The notes below the pieces were generated by a model. That model did not search any database and was not told where the DNA came from. It worked only from the letters and a program-made list of their open reading frames with translations. The position numbers and the translations under genes were made by a program. Positions 1-7,210 of a stretch of 46,511 nt of DNA are shown here, in pieces (the stretch's first letter is position 1; every line of letters starts with the position of its first letter). The stretch comes from Terriglobales bacterium (GTDB taxonomy: Bacteria > Acidobacteriota > Terriglobia > Terriglobales > Acidobacteriaceae). The stretch is from positions 1 to 46,511 of the forward strand of contig JANWKU010000057.1 in assembly GCA_025451215.1 (NCBI GenBank). The letters run 5' to 3'.

Positions 1-1066
1 TATATCCAAGGTTTTCATAGGCCTTCTGCTGATGGAGGGGGATGGGGTAGTGAATGCCGGTGCCGATTCCAGCCTCCGCCAGACGTGCCTGGAACGCTTC
101 CCGGTCCTGCACACGGACGACATAGAGATGATAGACGCCCTTTGTCCAAGAAGCTTCGACGGGGAGAATCAACGAATCCTTCATGTCCGTAAACATTTCA
201 TGATAGCGATGCGCAAGTTTGCGCCGCGAATCATTCCACTTGGCCAGATGCGGCAATTTCACTGATAGCCAGCCAGCCTGAATGGAGTCCAGTCGGCCGT
301 TGTAGCCCTCAATGTCGTGGTAATACTTCTTTGCCTGACCGTGATCGCGAATCATCTTCATTCGTTTCGCCATGGCTTCGTCATTAGTGGTAATGGCGCC
401 GCCTTCACCACAAGCTCCCAGATTTTTCCCGGGATAAAAGCTGAAGGCCGCCGCAATCCCCATCGAGCCGGCGCGCTTCCAGGCGTTTTCTTTTTTGGAG
501 AAGTACTGGGCGCCGTGCGCCTGACAAGCATCTTCCACAACAAACAGGTTGTACTTCCGCGCCAGCTCAAGGATCGGGTCCATATCGGCCATCTGCCCGT
601 ACAGGTGAACCGGCACGATACCCGCGACACGTTGTTTCGACGCGCGATCTATCAGTTTGCCGTTCTTACTGTCGAACTCACAGCGGGTCTCCAGATACTC
701 GCGGAGTTTCTCGGGATCCATCGTGTAGGTCTGTTCATGGATGTCCACGAACGCAATTTTTCCTCCCGCCTGGGAAATTGCCTCTGTGGTGGCGATGAAG
801 GTGTTCGGAACGGTGACGATGATGTCGCCGGGCTGCACATCCGCGGCCATGAATGCAAAACGGAGCGCGTCGGTGCCGCTATTCACACCCACACAATACT
901 TGGCATCGCAGAATGCCGCGAATTCGCGCTCGAAGCCCTCGACCATGGGCCCGCCAATAAAGCCTGCGTTGCTAAATGCCTTTTTCACCACCGCCAGAAG
1001 TTCGGATTCCAGTTCCTGGTGCGGAGTGACCAAATCAAGAAACGGCACTTTCGTCGGATTTGTCAT
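1..1066 (-). CDS. DegT/DnrJ/EryC1/StrS aminotransferase (WbpE/WlbC-like), C-terminus cut by the window edge
   Basis: This is a PLP-dependent sugar aminotransferase of the DegT/AHBA synthase fold. About 355 residues are visible and the gene continues past the left edge. The visible part has the N-terminal VPFLDL start, the SGTDAL nucleotide-sugar/PLP loop near residue 63, the VVEDACQAHG segment with the pyridine-binding Asp near residue 179, and the internal-aldimine lysine in FYPGKNLG (about K214). The ATG at 1066 lies 3 bp beyond the stop of the acetyltransferase. With the two upstream genes it reproduces the dehydrogenase-acetyltransferase-aminotransferase set that makes 2,3-diamino-uronic acid sugar nucleotides (Wbp/Wlb pathway). 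In that pathway the enzyme transaminates the 3-keto-uronate made by the dehydrogenase. The family is certain; the exact substrate is inferred from neighbours. Confidence 0.92.
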   Translation of the reverse strand, partial: MTNPTKVPFLDLVTPHQELESELLAVVKKAFSNAGFIGGPMVEGFEREFAAFCDAKYCVGVNSGTDALRFAFMAADVQPGDIIVTVPNTFIATTEAISQAGGKIAFVDIHEQTYTMDPEKLREYLETRCEFDSKNGKLIDRASKQRVAGIVPVHLYGQMADMDPILELARKYNLFVVEDACQAHGAQYFSKKENAWKRAGSMGIAAAFSFYPGKNLGACGEGGAITTNDEAMAKRMKMIRDHGQAKKYYHDIEGYNGRLDSIQAGWLSVKLPHLAKWNDSRRKLAHRYHEMFTDMKDSLILPVEASWTKGVYHLYVVRVQDREAFQARLAEAGIGTGIHYPIPLHQQKAYENLGY

Positions 1067-1069
1067 GTT

Positions 1070-1558
1070 CTACTTTTTCTCCTCGGTAACAAAGCGTAAA
1101 AATTTTGCTGGATTTCCCGCTACGATCGCATTTGCGGGCACATCTTTCGTCACCACGCTGCCTGCTCCCACGATGGCATTCTCTCCAACCGTGATATTGC
1201 AAAGAATTGTGGATCCCGATCCGATCGAAGCGCCCTTGCAAATGCGGGTCTTTTCGACTTTCCAGTCGGCTTCGGTCTGTAAACCGCCGCCAGCCGCAGT
1301 TGCGCGGGGATACGTATCGTTAATAAAAGTAACGCTATGGCCGATGAAGACGTTGTCTTCAATCTCTACACCTTCGCAGATGAAGGAATGACTCGAAATC
1401 TTGCATCGTCGGCCGACCCGCGAATTCTTCTGAATTTCAACGAAGGCGCCAATTTTCGTCTCGTCGCCGATCTCGCAACCATAGAGATTGATGAATTGCG
1501 AGAGCTTTACGTCTTTTCCGAGCTTCACCGAGGGCGCAATGCTAACGAACTCACTCAC
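1070..1558 (-). CDS. Left-handed beta-helix sugar N-acetyltransferase (WbpD/WlbB-like)
   Basis: This 162-residue cytoplasmic acetyl-CoA-dependent transferase is built almost entirely of hexapeptide repeats (isoleucine-patch pattern such as IGDETKIG, IEDNVFIG, IGSGSTIL, VGENAIVG), which form a trimeric left-handed beta-helix. The C-terminal IVAGNPAKFLRFV motif is typical of the family. It starts at a GTG that overlaps the stop of the preceding dehydrogenase in a GTGA junction, so translation is probably coupled. In the Wbp/Wlb pathway the equivalent enzyme acetylates the 3-amino group of the UDP-sugar made by the adjacent aminotransferase. Length and gene order fit that role well; a different acyl-acceptor amino sugar remains possible. 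Confidence 0.88.
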   Translation of the reverse strand: MSEFVSIAPSVKLGKDVKLSQFINLYGCEIGDETKIGAFVEIQKNSRVGRRCKISSHSFICEGVEIEDNVFIGHSVTFINDTYPRATAAGGGLQTEADWKVEKTRICKGASIGSGSTILCNITVGENAIVGAGSVVTKDVPANAIVAGNPAKFLRFVTEEKK

Positions 1559-2556
1559 AGAGTGACCGCCTCTCCCCGGCTACGGATCGAGCGATTTGCC
1601 GCCTCCAGAATTCGTACCACGCGCAGGCCCGCCGCGCCGTCGTTAAATGGATTCTTGTTTTCCTCAATACACTTCACAAAATAGGAGGTCTCCGCCCGAA
1701 GTGCCTCCACCTGCTCAACTTGCGGCGCCCACATATCTCCCGAACGATAACTGACTAACAATTGGTGAAGATTCGCCGGGTTCGTGGACATGCTGACGCC
1801 CTTGTCATAAATCCGGATCTTTTCATCAACTTCCAGATCGTTCCACACCAGCATCTTTTTCTCTCCCCCGATGAGGGTTGTGCGAACTTTAACCGGTGAG
1901 AGCCAATTCACATTCACGTGCGCAATCACACGCTTTGGGAAGTAGACAGTAATGAAAGCAACGTCTTCGACGCCATTCAGGTGTTTCTCGCCGGTTGCCA
2001 CAACCGCTTCTGGCTTATCCGCAATCACGTAGTCCATGATGCTCAAATCGTGGGGCGCTAAATCCCAGATCACATTAACGTCATGCTGAAAAAGCCCCAG
2101 GTTCACACGCAAGGCATCGTAATAGTAGAGATCTCCCAGTTCTCTTTTGTCGACCAGGTCCTTGATCTTTCTCACCGCACCTGTGAACAAAAATGTGTGG
2201 TCGACCATAATCTTTAAGTTCTTTCGGTCCGCAAGTTCGATGAGTTCTTCCGCTTGAGCGACACTGTAGGTAAAGGGCTTTTCGACAAAAACATGCTTCC
2301 CATTCTCCAGCGCTTTCTTTGCCAATTCATGGTGGGTCCAAACTGGAGTCACTACCGCGACCACATCAATATTTGGCGAAGTCAGAACGTCATTCTCGTT
2401 GGTCGTAAATCCAATGGACGGGAAGGTCTTCTTGAGCCGCATCTCGCAGTTCGGATTGCGATCAGCAACCAGAATAACTTCTGTATTATCCAAAGTGTGA
2501 AAATTCCGAACAATGTTCGGACCCCAATAGCCGTAGCCAATCACACCGATACGCAT
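1555..2556 (-). CDS. Gfo/Idh/MocA family NAD-dependent sugar dehydrogenase (WlbA/WbpB-like)
   Basis: This is a 333-residue oxidoreductase with an N-terminal Rossmann fold (GVIGYGYWGPN, residues 4-14), the family's EKP motif (residues 92-94, in FVEKPFTYS) and a C-terminal alpha/beta substrate domain with DLAPHDLSIMDYV. In the Wbp/Wlb route this family oxidises the C3 hydroxyl of UDP-GlcNAc-uronate before transamination. A good Shine-Dalgarno (AAGGAG) stands about 9 nt before the ATG. It is the first of three tightly packed genes, 174 bp downstream of the sugar transferase. The uronate-forming 6-dehydrogenase is not in this window and would have to be encoded elsewhere. Confidence 0.9.
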   Translation of the reverse strand: MRIGVIGYGYWGPNIVRNFHTLDNTEVILVADRNPNCEMRLKKTFPSIGFTTNENDVLTSPNIDVVAVVTPVWTHHELAKKALENGKHVFVEKPFTYSVAQAEELIELADRKNLKIMVDHTFLFTGAVRKIKDLVDKRELGDLYYYDALRVNLGLFQHDVNVIWDLAPHDLSIMDYVIADKPEAVVATGEKHLNGVEDVAFITVYFPKRVIAHVNVNWLSPVKVRTTLIGGEKKMLVWNDLEVDEKIRIYDKGVSMSTNPANLHQLLVSYRSGDMWAPQVEQVEALRAETSYFVKCIEENKNPFNDGAAGLRVVRILEAANRSIRSRGEAVTL

Positions 2557-2730
2557 AGTGGAACTCCTTGAGAATCGTTACTCGACTACATTGCGCTGTG
2601 GAGCGACAGTGGAAGACCGAAGACATCATTGATCTTCACGGGTACATCAGAGGCTGTTCGTCTTTCCGCGGGGTGGTGGCGACGAATGCCTTCGCTGAAT
2701 GGAAAATGGCGGTTGCTTGAACAGAGAATC

Positions 2731-3909
2731 TTAGTGCGCACCCTCCCCCTGGATCACAGCCGCAGGGGTCTGGGCCAGAATTTTGAGGTCGAGCCAGACA
2801 GACCACGCGCGGGCATACTTCAGATCCAAGCGGACCATGTCATCAAATCGAGTGCGACTGCGGCCTTCCACCTGCCACAACCCGGTGATACCAGGCTTGA
2901 TTTCAAGTACCCGGCGGCGGTGCCACACTTCATAGGCTTTGTACTCGTAAGCAATCGGCGGCCGCGGACCAACCAGGGACATTTCTCCGCGCAGCACATT
3001 CCAAAATTGAGGTAGCTCATCCAGGCTGGTCTTGCGGAGGAATTTGCCGATCGAAGTGATTCTAGGATCCTCCTGGATCTTAAACACTGGTTTTTTATTC
3101 TCGTTCGAGTTGTCGTCCACCCGGCCGGCGATAAACTGGTGAACGTATTTCTCGTGGATTTGTGCGTCGCAATTTGTACGCATGGAACGGAACTTGAGCA
3201 CCACAAAGGGACGCCCGTAATGCCCCAGACGCTCCTGCTTAAAAAGTACCGGTCCTTTGGAAGTTACCTTAATGGCCAGCGCGATTGCGCCAAAAATTGG
3301 CGCGCCGCAGACTAGCGCCATGCTGCTGCCGACGATGTCGATAAATCGCTTCACGGCTAATGAGACTTTCTTGCTTTCTTCCCGCTTCTGCATTTCCGGA
3401 TAGAGCGCGATATTTGCAGAATGATCGTTCTGGTCTTTCCGTTCTTCCTCCGGGAAGAAGTGGAACGACACAGAGATTCCAGAGCTGTTTTTCGAACCCA
3501 GATTGGCTCCGAATACCTTCCGCAGTTTGGAAAGGAAGCAATCCTGAATGACGTGGTTTGCGGCCTCCCCGAGCTCAGTACCGATGATGCCCATCAGATT
3601 GTTTTCCAGATACCAACCCATGATGTCGGTTTCCCGAGTGCTCTCGGCCAAAGCCTTCGAGAGAGTGGGGACCATGCGGTCCTTGTGCCCATTCGACAGC
3701 ACTTTCTGCACATCGACAAGCACTAAGACAAATCGCTTCTGGGAACGCTCCGCACGCCGGCGTTCCAGGTAAAGCATCGAAACAAAGGCTTCTTCGTTCA
3801 ACAAAATGCGAGAAGGACTGTTGCCCATGTTCGGCACAGAAAGGTGCGCTCGCACTTGAAGTTTCTTATTCGTCATCGTTTGCGGCAATTCCAGATCCAT
3901 AGGACTCAT
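2731..3909 (-). CDS. Initiating sugar-phosphate transferase (bacterial sugar transferase/PGT) with N-terminal GGDEF-like domain
   Basis: The C-terminal ~200 residues are a complete polyprenyl-phosphate sugar-1-phosphate transferase of the WbaP/PglC type. They have the membrane-reentrant helix (VKRFIDIVGSSMALVCG), the PVLFKQERLG and FKFRSM-like blocks (here VLKFRSM), KTSLDELPQFWNV with the catalytic DE pair, SLVGPRPP, and KPGITGLWQV. It transfers a sugar-1-phosphate from a UDP-sugar to undecaprenyl phosphate and so starts repeat-unit assembly. Instead of the usual multi-helix membrane domain, residues ~35-155 resemble a degenerate GGDEF fold (RETDIMGWYLENNLMGIIG in the position of the signature). 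The ATG at 3909 is preferred because GGAG lies 8 nt upstream; an upstream GTG at 3930 is in frame. It follows the NusG-like gene by 33 bp. Confidence 0.9.
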   Translation of the reverse strand: MSPMDLELPQTMTNKKLQVRAHLSVPNMGNSPSRILLNEEAFVSMLYLERRRAERSQKRFVLVLVDVQKVLSNGHKDRMVPTLSKALAESTRETDIMGWYLENNLMGIIGTELGEAANHVIQDCFLSKLRKVFGANLGSKNSSGISVSFHFFPEEERKDQNDHSANIALYPEMQKREESKKVSLAVKRFIDIVGSSMALVCGAPIFGAIALAIKVTSKGPVLFKQERLGHYGRPFVVLKFRSMRTNCDAQIHEKYVHQFIAGRVDDNSNENKKPVFKIQEDPRITSIGKFLRKTSLDELPQFWNVLRGEMSLVGPRPPIAYEYKAYEVWHRRRVLEIKPGITGLWQVEGRSRTRFDDMVRLDLKYARAWSVWLDLKILAQTPAAVIQGEGAH

Positions 3910-3942
3910 GCGTCTTGCTCCACTTGCCACTTACTGGGTCTT

Positions 3943-4551
3943 TTAGCTACCGATTCCTGTTCGAACTGGGCGGAGAATTCCCTGACCGGCCGCACCGCGC
4001 TTAATTTCGGAAACTGGCGACAACCATGCTGTGTCCACTTCCATCGCAACGGACCGTTGCAGCAGGGTCACGGAAAGGATCACGCGGTGGTTTCCCTTCA
4101 CGTTGACTAGAATGCCTTCAAGGCCCGTCAAAGTTCCGTAGTTCACCCGAACCCGCTGTCCAACTTCCAGGTACGGCCAAGGCTGCTTTGGCATTCCAGA
4201 AGTAACCGCCAACCTAAGAGCGTTAATTTCGTCCTCCGACACCGGGATCCCGACTCGGCCATTTCCCAATATTTGCAACACACCAGGAATCGTAATCAGC
4301 GGCCGACGAGCCTGAAAATCAAAACGGCAAAACAGATAACCTGGGAAGAGGGGTTGTTCCAACTCTTTCTTGCGGTCGGACCATTGCCGAACGCTTTTGT
4401 AAGTCGGCAGAAGACATTCGAAGCCCTGACCCAAAATATGAGCAGCAACGTAATTCTCTTTCCTGGAACGCACCTGCAAGGCATACCAAGCCAGCTTTGC
4501 GTTCAAACCTGACTCAATCTGAGCGTTTAAGCCGTCCAAGGGGCCTTCCAT
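3943..4551 (-). CDS. NusG-family transcription antiterminator paralogue (UpxY/RfaH/LoaP-like)
   Basis: This 202-residue NusG paralogue has an NGN domain beginning WYALQVRSRKE (about residue 22), with the LFPGYLFCRFD core and the GVLQILGNGRVGIPVSEDEI segment. A C-terminal KOW domain follows (VGQRVRVNYGTLTGLEGIL). Specialised NusG paralogues bind RNA polymerase and suppress pausing or termination in long polysaccharide operons. Its position as first gene of the sugar-transferase/aminosugar operon fits that role. Residues 1-20 (ahead of WYALQV) are not conserved, so the start is less certain. A sigma-54 promoter match and a hairpin lie in the ~60-nt leader. A second paralogue with the same architecture is at 32389-32985. 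Confidence 0.92.
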   Translation of the reverse strand: MEGPLDGLNAQIESGLNAKLAWYALQVRSRKENYVAAHILGQGFECLLPTYKSVRQWSDRKKELEQPLFPGYLFCRFDFQARRPLITIPGVLQILGNGRVGIPVSEDEINALRLAVTSGMPKQPWPYLEVGQRVRVNYGTLTGLEGILVNVKGNHRVILSVTLLQRSVAMEVDTAWLSPVSEIKRGAAGQGILRPVRTGIGS

Positions 4552-4569
4552 TCTCGGTTCCCGCGGAAT

Positions 4570-4591
4570 TAACGGTAGGCTATCGCCGTTA
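4570..4591 (-). promoter_or_regulatory. Leader hairpin with an ops-like loop ahead of the first nusG paralogue
   Basis: This is a perfect 6-bp inverted repeat (TAACGG/CCGTTA) enclosing 10 nt, about 20 nt upstream of the NusG-like start codon. It lies in the transcript expected from the sigma-54 promoter at 4621-4636. On the transcribed strand the loop and 5' arm read GGCGATAGCCT, which matches the enterobacterial RfaH ops element GGCGGTAGCGT at 9 of 11 positions. The hairpin is seen directly; a role in recruiting the antiterminator is inference. Confidence 0.35.
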
Positions 4592-4620
4592 CAGTCCCTT
4601 GGGTCCGTCGCACTCTTAAG

Positions 4621-4636
4621 GGCAATTAGTCTGCCA
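4621..4636 (-). promoter_or_regulatory. Sigma-54 (RpoN) promoter for the NusG/sugar-transferase operon
   Basis: On the minus strand the site reads TGGCAGACTAATTGCC. This matches TGGCAC-N5-TTGC, with the GG and GC dinucleotides at the canonical separation. Transcription would start near 4610, giving a ~60-nt leader to the NusG-like start at 4551. Two sigma-54 activator genes lie in the right part of the window. Confidence 0.7.
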
Positions 4637-4974
4637 GTTGACTGCGACTATCCGGCCGGAAGACAGGGTGGAGCACTTTTGTAACTTGCTGTTTTTACAA
4701 TACTTACGACGATCTCCGTTCCTGAGAGCGAGCCTTCGGCGATCTGGCCCCGCTAGAATGAGAAAACCTATGCCCTATAGTTGCAAACTGCTTCCCGGCT
4801 CGAAAGCTTACTCAATGAAAATTCGATTAAAGAATTGAAAACACAGATGTTACCAATTTTTAACGAATTCTGCCCCCCTGGGCCAAACGATTCCTATATT
4901 GCAGAATGGAAGGCGAGGTAGCCGGTGCGGCATACTAACCTAATGAATTGATTATAATGATGTTATTGGAAGGG

Positions 4975-4996
4975 TGGTCGGGACCCAAACCGACCA
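4975..4996. repeat. Inverted repeat TGGTCGG-N8-CCGACCA in the exosortase leader
   Basis: These are perfect 7-bp arms separated by 8 nt, extendable by two pairs if G-U is allowed in RNA. There is no T-run after it, so it does not look like an intrinsic terminator. It lies just downstream of a TATAAT hexamer. Confidence 0.5.
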
Positions 4997-5058
4997 TCTT
5001 GCCTTTGCAGGGATGCGCTCGGACTCTACGGCCCTCCGGAATCAATCCTTTCCCGGTT

Positions 5059-5079
5059 GCAATTCGGGCCTCGAATTGC
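5059..5079. repeat. Inverted repeat GCAATTCG-N5-CGAATTGC in the exosortase leader
   Basis: These are perfect 8-bp arms with a 5-nt spacer, 198 bp upstream of the exosortase start. It could be a dimeric regulator's operator or an RNA stem-loop; the sequence alone does not decide. Confidence 0.5.
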
Positions 5080-5276
5080 CTCCTGACTTGGACGTTAATC
5101 GTTCCTGTAGGCGCCCCGGCAGACGTTTGCCGCCTCAGTCACATGGAGGCAACCCAAACTACTGTCCAAAGCAAATCTCTGGAATACTGAGTGGAGTGTT
5201 CTTCGGGCTCGCTTGAAGCGGCGGGGAACGGTGATAGCCAAGTGGACACTCAAAATTCTAAGGCGGCGATCGCTAG

Positions 5277-6206
5277 GTGGCAGAGGAGCGCCCCTTGATC
5301 GCCACAACTCCCCCTTCTCAAAAGCGATGGATCTATTTTGGTGTTTGGGTTCTGCTGTGCCTCGTCCTCTATTTCAAACCAATCATGCGCTTGGTTCAAT
5401 TAGCCTGGAATGATGATACAGCGTCACACATTCTGCTGATTCCCTTCATCTCGGCGTGGCTACTTTATACGGAACGGAAACCAAAACCCGAAGAGCACGG
5501 GTTGAGTTTTGGCCCGGCAATCGCGTTCCTGTTTCTATCTGTCCTCGCGCTGGCGTTGGCTGTAAATTGCGCTTCCTGTTCCGCAAAAGACATTTTATCG
5601 ATCTACATCACGTCCCTCATACTCTTGCTGATTTCGGGCTTCGTCCTCCTGCTCGGAGTCTCCAGAGCCAAGAGTTCCTCCTTTGCTCTGGCGTTTCTGC
5701 TGTTCACAATTCCAATTCCAGATGTCATCTTGAACAAGATTATTTATTGGCTGCAAGCAGGATCGGCCGCGATCGCTGAAGTTCTGTTTAATCTGAGCGG
5801 GGCGCCCGTCCTGCGCGAAGGCTTTGTTTTCCATCTGCCAAAGATGTCCATCGAGGTTGCGCAGGAGTGCAGCGGGATTCGCTCGAGTCTGGCGTTACTG
5901 ATTCTCGCCTTGCTGGTCGCACATTTCTCATTTCGCGCCTTCTGGAAAAAGGCGGTATTTATCTGCGCGGGACTGGGGATGATGCTGGTAAAAAATGGGA
6001 TACGGATAGCGACACTTACCCTGCTCGCAAACTACGTCAATCCTGACTTCCTGTACGGCAGGCTGCATCACCAAGGTGGGGTCGTCTTTTTCCTGATCGG
6101 CCTGGGACTGCTCTTGCCGGTATTTTGGTATCTGCGTCGAGGGGAAATTGGTTCGGTGGGAAAAGCAAATCAGGTAGCGCCGAAGCAGACACCCGCCGCA
6201 AGCTAA
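5277..6206 (+). CDS. Exosortase (XrtA/EpsH-like transpeptidase), core domain only
   Basis: This is a polytopic membrane protein of up to 309 residues with about eight hydrophobic segments. All three exosortase active-site motifs are present: Cys198 in VAQECSGIRSS, Arg243 in VKNGIRIATL and His264/265 in GRLHHQGG. Exosortases cleave C-terminal PEP-CTERM-like tails of exported proteins and are tied to EPS production. The C-terminal EpsI domain fused in some exosortases is missing. The outermost start is a GTG at 5277, directly after an in-frame TAG. A TTG at 5295 has a better Shine-Dalgarno (GAGGAG, 6-nt spacer) and may be the true start, giving 303 residues. The gene is convergent with the autokinase 39 bp away. 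I found no substrate with a sorting tail in the window. Confidence 0.93.
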   Translation: MAEERPLIATTPPSQKRWIYFGVWVLLCLVLYFKPIMRLVQLAWNDDTASHILLIPFISAWLLYTERKPKPEEHGLSFGPAIAFLFLSVLALALAVNCASCSAKDILSIYITSLILLLISGFVLLLGVSRAKSSSFALAFLLFTIPIPDVILNKIIYWLQAGSAAIAEVLFNLSGAPVLREGFVFHLPKMSIEVAQECSGIRSSLALLILALLVAHFSFRAFWKKAVFICAGLGMMLVKNGIRIATLTLLANYVNPDFLYGRLHHQGGVVFFLIGLGLLLPVFWYLRRGEIGSVGKANQVAPKQTPAAS

Positions 6207-6245
6207 ACCGGCGAACATTGACGGGTGGAGCTAGTATCTAAAGAT

Positions 6246-7178
6246 CTAGGATCCCACTTCCGGATCAGCCCCTCTTTGGGATCCATAACCCGAATAATAA
6301 TAATCACCGTAAGTGTCACTTTTTTCGATTCGATTCAGAACCACCCCTAACAGATTCTTCTCGTGAAACTCCGCAGCAGCCTTCTCCGCAAGCTCGAAGT
6401 CCGTCGTGCCCGCACGCACAACAAACAAAACGCCGTCACACATATCAGCAAGGATACTTGCGTCGTGTACCGCCAAAGCTGGAGGCGAATCAAGAATGAT
6501 CCAGTCAAACAAGCTCGACATGCGGTCGAGCAATTGCCTCATGCGCTCGCTATGCAGCAACTCGCTCGGGTTCGAAACCTCTCGTCCTCCGGGAATCAGA
6601 CAGAGATTCCCATCCGTCCCAACCTGAGTAACCTGAGATTCGTCGCACTCGCCGCTCAAGTAATCAGACAATCCCGGCTTGCCCTGAGCCCCGAAATGAA
6701 GGTGCAAGCGAGAAGCACGCAAATCCGAATCAATCAACAGGACTCGTCGCCCCGACTGTCGAATGAACGATTGGGCCAGGTTCGCCGTCACAAAGGTCTT
6801 TCCTTCAGCAGGCGTGCTACTCGTGACCAGAATTTTCTTAAGGGGTTGCGCCGATGCGATCTGGTAGAGCCTGGAGCGCAGCGTCCTGAATTTCTCCGCT
6901 CCTACCTGATGATCCATGTGTGCGGAAAATACACTCGCCGAGGGCTCAATTTTCCAGGTACATGGCGTACAACGTTTCACAAAAGCTTCAAAAGGAAGAA
7001 CTTGTTGGCCACCAAGTGCCTTCAGGGGCGCACTCGTGATCGCGGCGCCGTTGCCTGATGGAACCTCACTTGAACTTTCGGGCCTCGGTAGATCTACTAA
7101 CTCGGAGACACTCCCGTTCCCGGATTTGGCATTCCGTTCTTCTGCTGCTTTTTTCAGCGCTTCGTGGATCCGGCTCAT
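6246..7178 (-). CDS. Bacterial tyrosine autokinase of the exosortase/EPS type (CpsD/CapB family)
   Basis: This 310-residue BY-kinase starts with MSRIHEALKKA, the N-terminal signature of kinases found in exosortase/EPS loci. It has an intact Walker A (SSTPAEGKT, lysine ~127), Walker A' (LLIDSDLR, ~148-154), Walker B (WIILDSPP) and a C-terminal tyrosine cluster (YGDYYYSGYG) that would be autophosphorylated. It acts at the inner face of the membrane with the Wzz-type protein encoded immediately upstream (32-bp gap), controlling polymer length and export. All catalytic motifs are present, in contrast to the second kinase-like gene at 33135-33905. Confidence 0.93.
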   Translation of the reverse strand: MSRIHEALKKAAEERNAKSGNGSVSELVDLPRPESSSEVPSGNGAAITSAPLKALGGQQVLPFEAFVKRCTPCTWKIEPSASVFSAHMDHQVGAEKFRTLRSRLYQIASAQPLKKILVTSSTPAEGKTFVTANLAQSFIRQSGRRVLLIDSDLRASRLHLHFGAQGKPGLSDYLSGECDESQVTQVGTDGNLCLIPGGREVSNPSELLHSERMRQLLDRMSSLFDWIILDSPPALAVHDASILADMCDGVLFVVRAGTTDFELAEKAAAEFHEKNLLGVVLNRIEKSDTYGDYYYSGYGSQRGADPEVGS

Positions 7179-7210
7179 CTATATTCTCTTCTCAATACCT
7201 GACTCGATCA

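Larger units (their letters stand above)
4637..5276. other. Long non-coding interval upstream of the exosortase, with several inverted repeats
   Basis: I see no convincing gene in these 640 bases. There is a perfect TATAAT hexamer at 4953-4958 (plus strand) without a good -35 element, and three stem-loops follow it: TGGTCGG/CCGACCA at 4975-4996, GCAATTCG/CGAATTGC at 5059-5079, and a short CGGCA/TGCCG stem near 5112-5127. If transcription starts near 4965, the exosortase would have a structured leader of about 310 nt. No known riboswitch consensus was recognised. Confidence 0.4.

Noticed and set aside
317-1391. Long plus-strand open frames across the aminotransferase and acetyltransferase
   Set aside because: They are antisense shadows of two genes with clear family motifs; the translations show no conserved pattern.
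4948-5216. Two overlapping 80-codon ORFs upstream of the exosortase
   Set aside because: Different frames of a region dominated by inverted repeats; Pro/Cys-rich translations without conserved pattern and no ribosome binding site.
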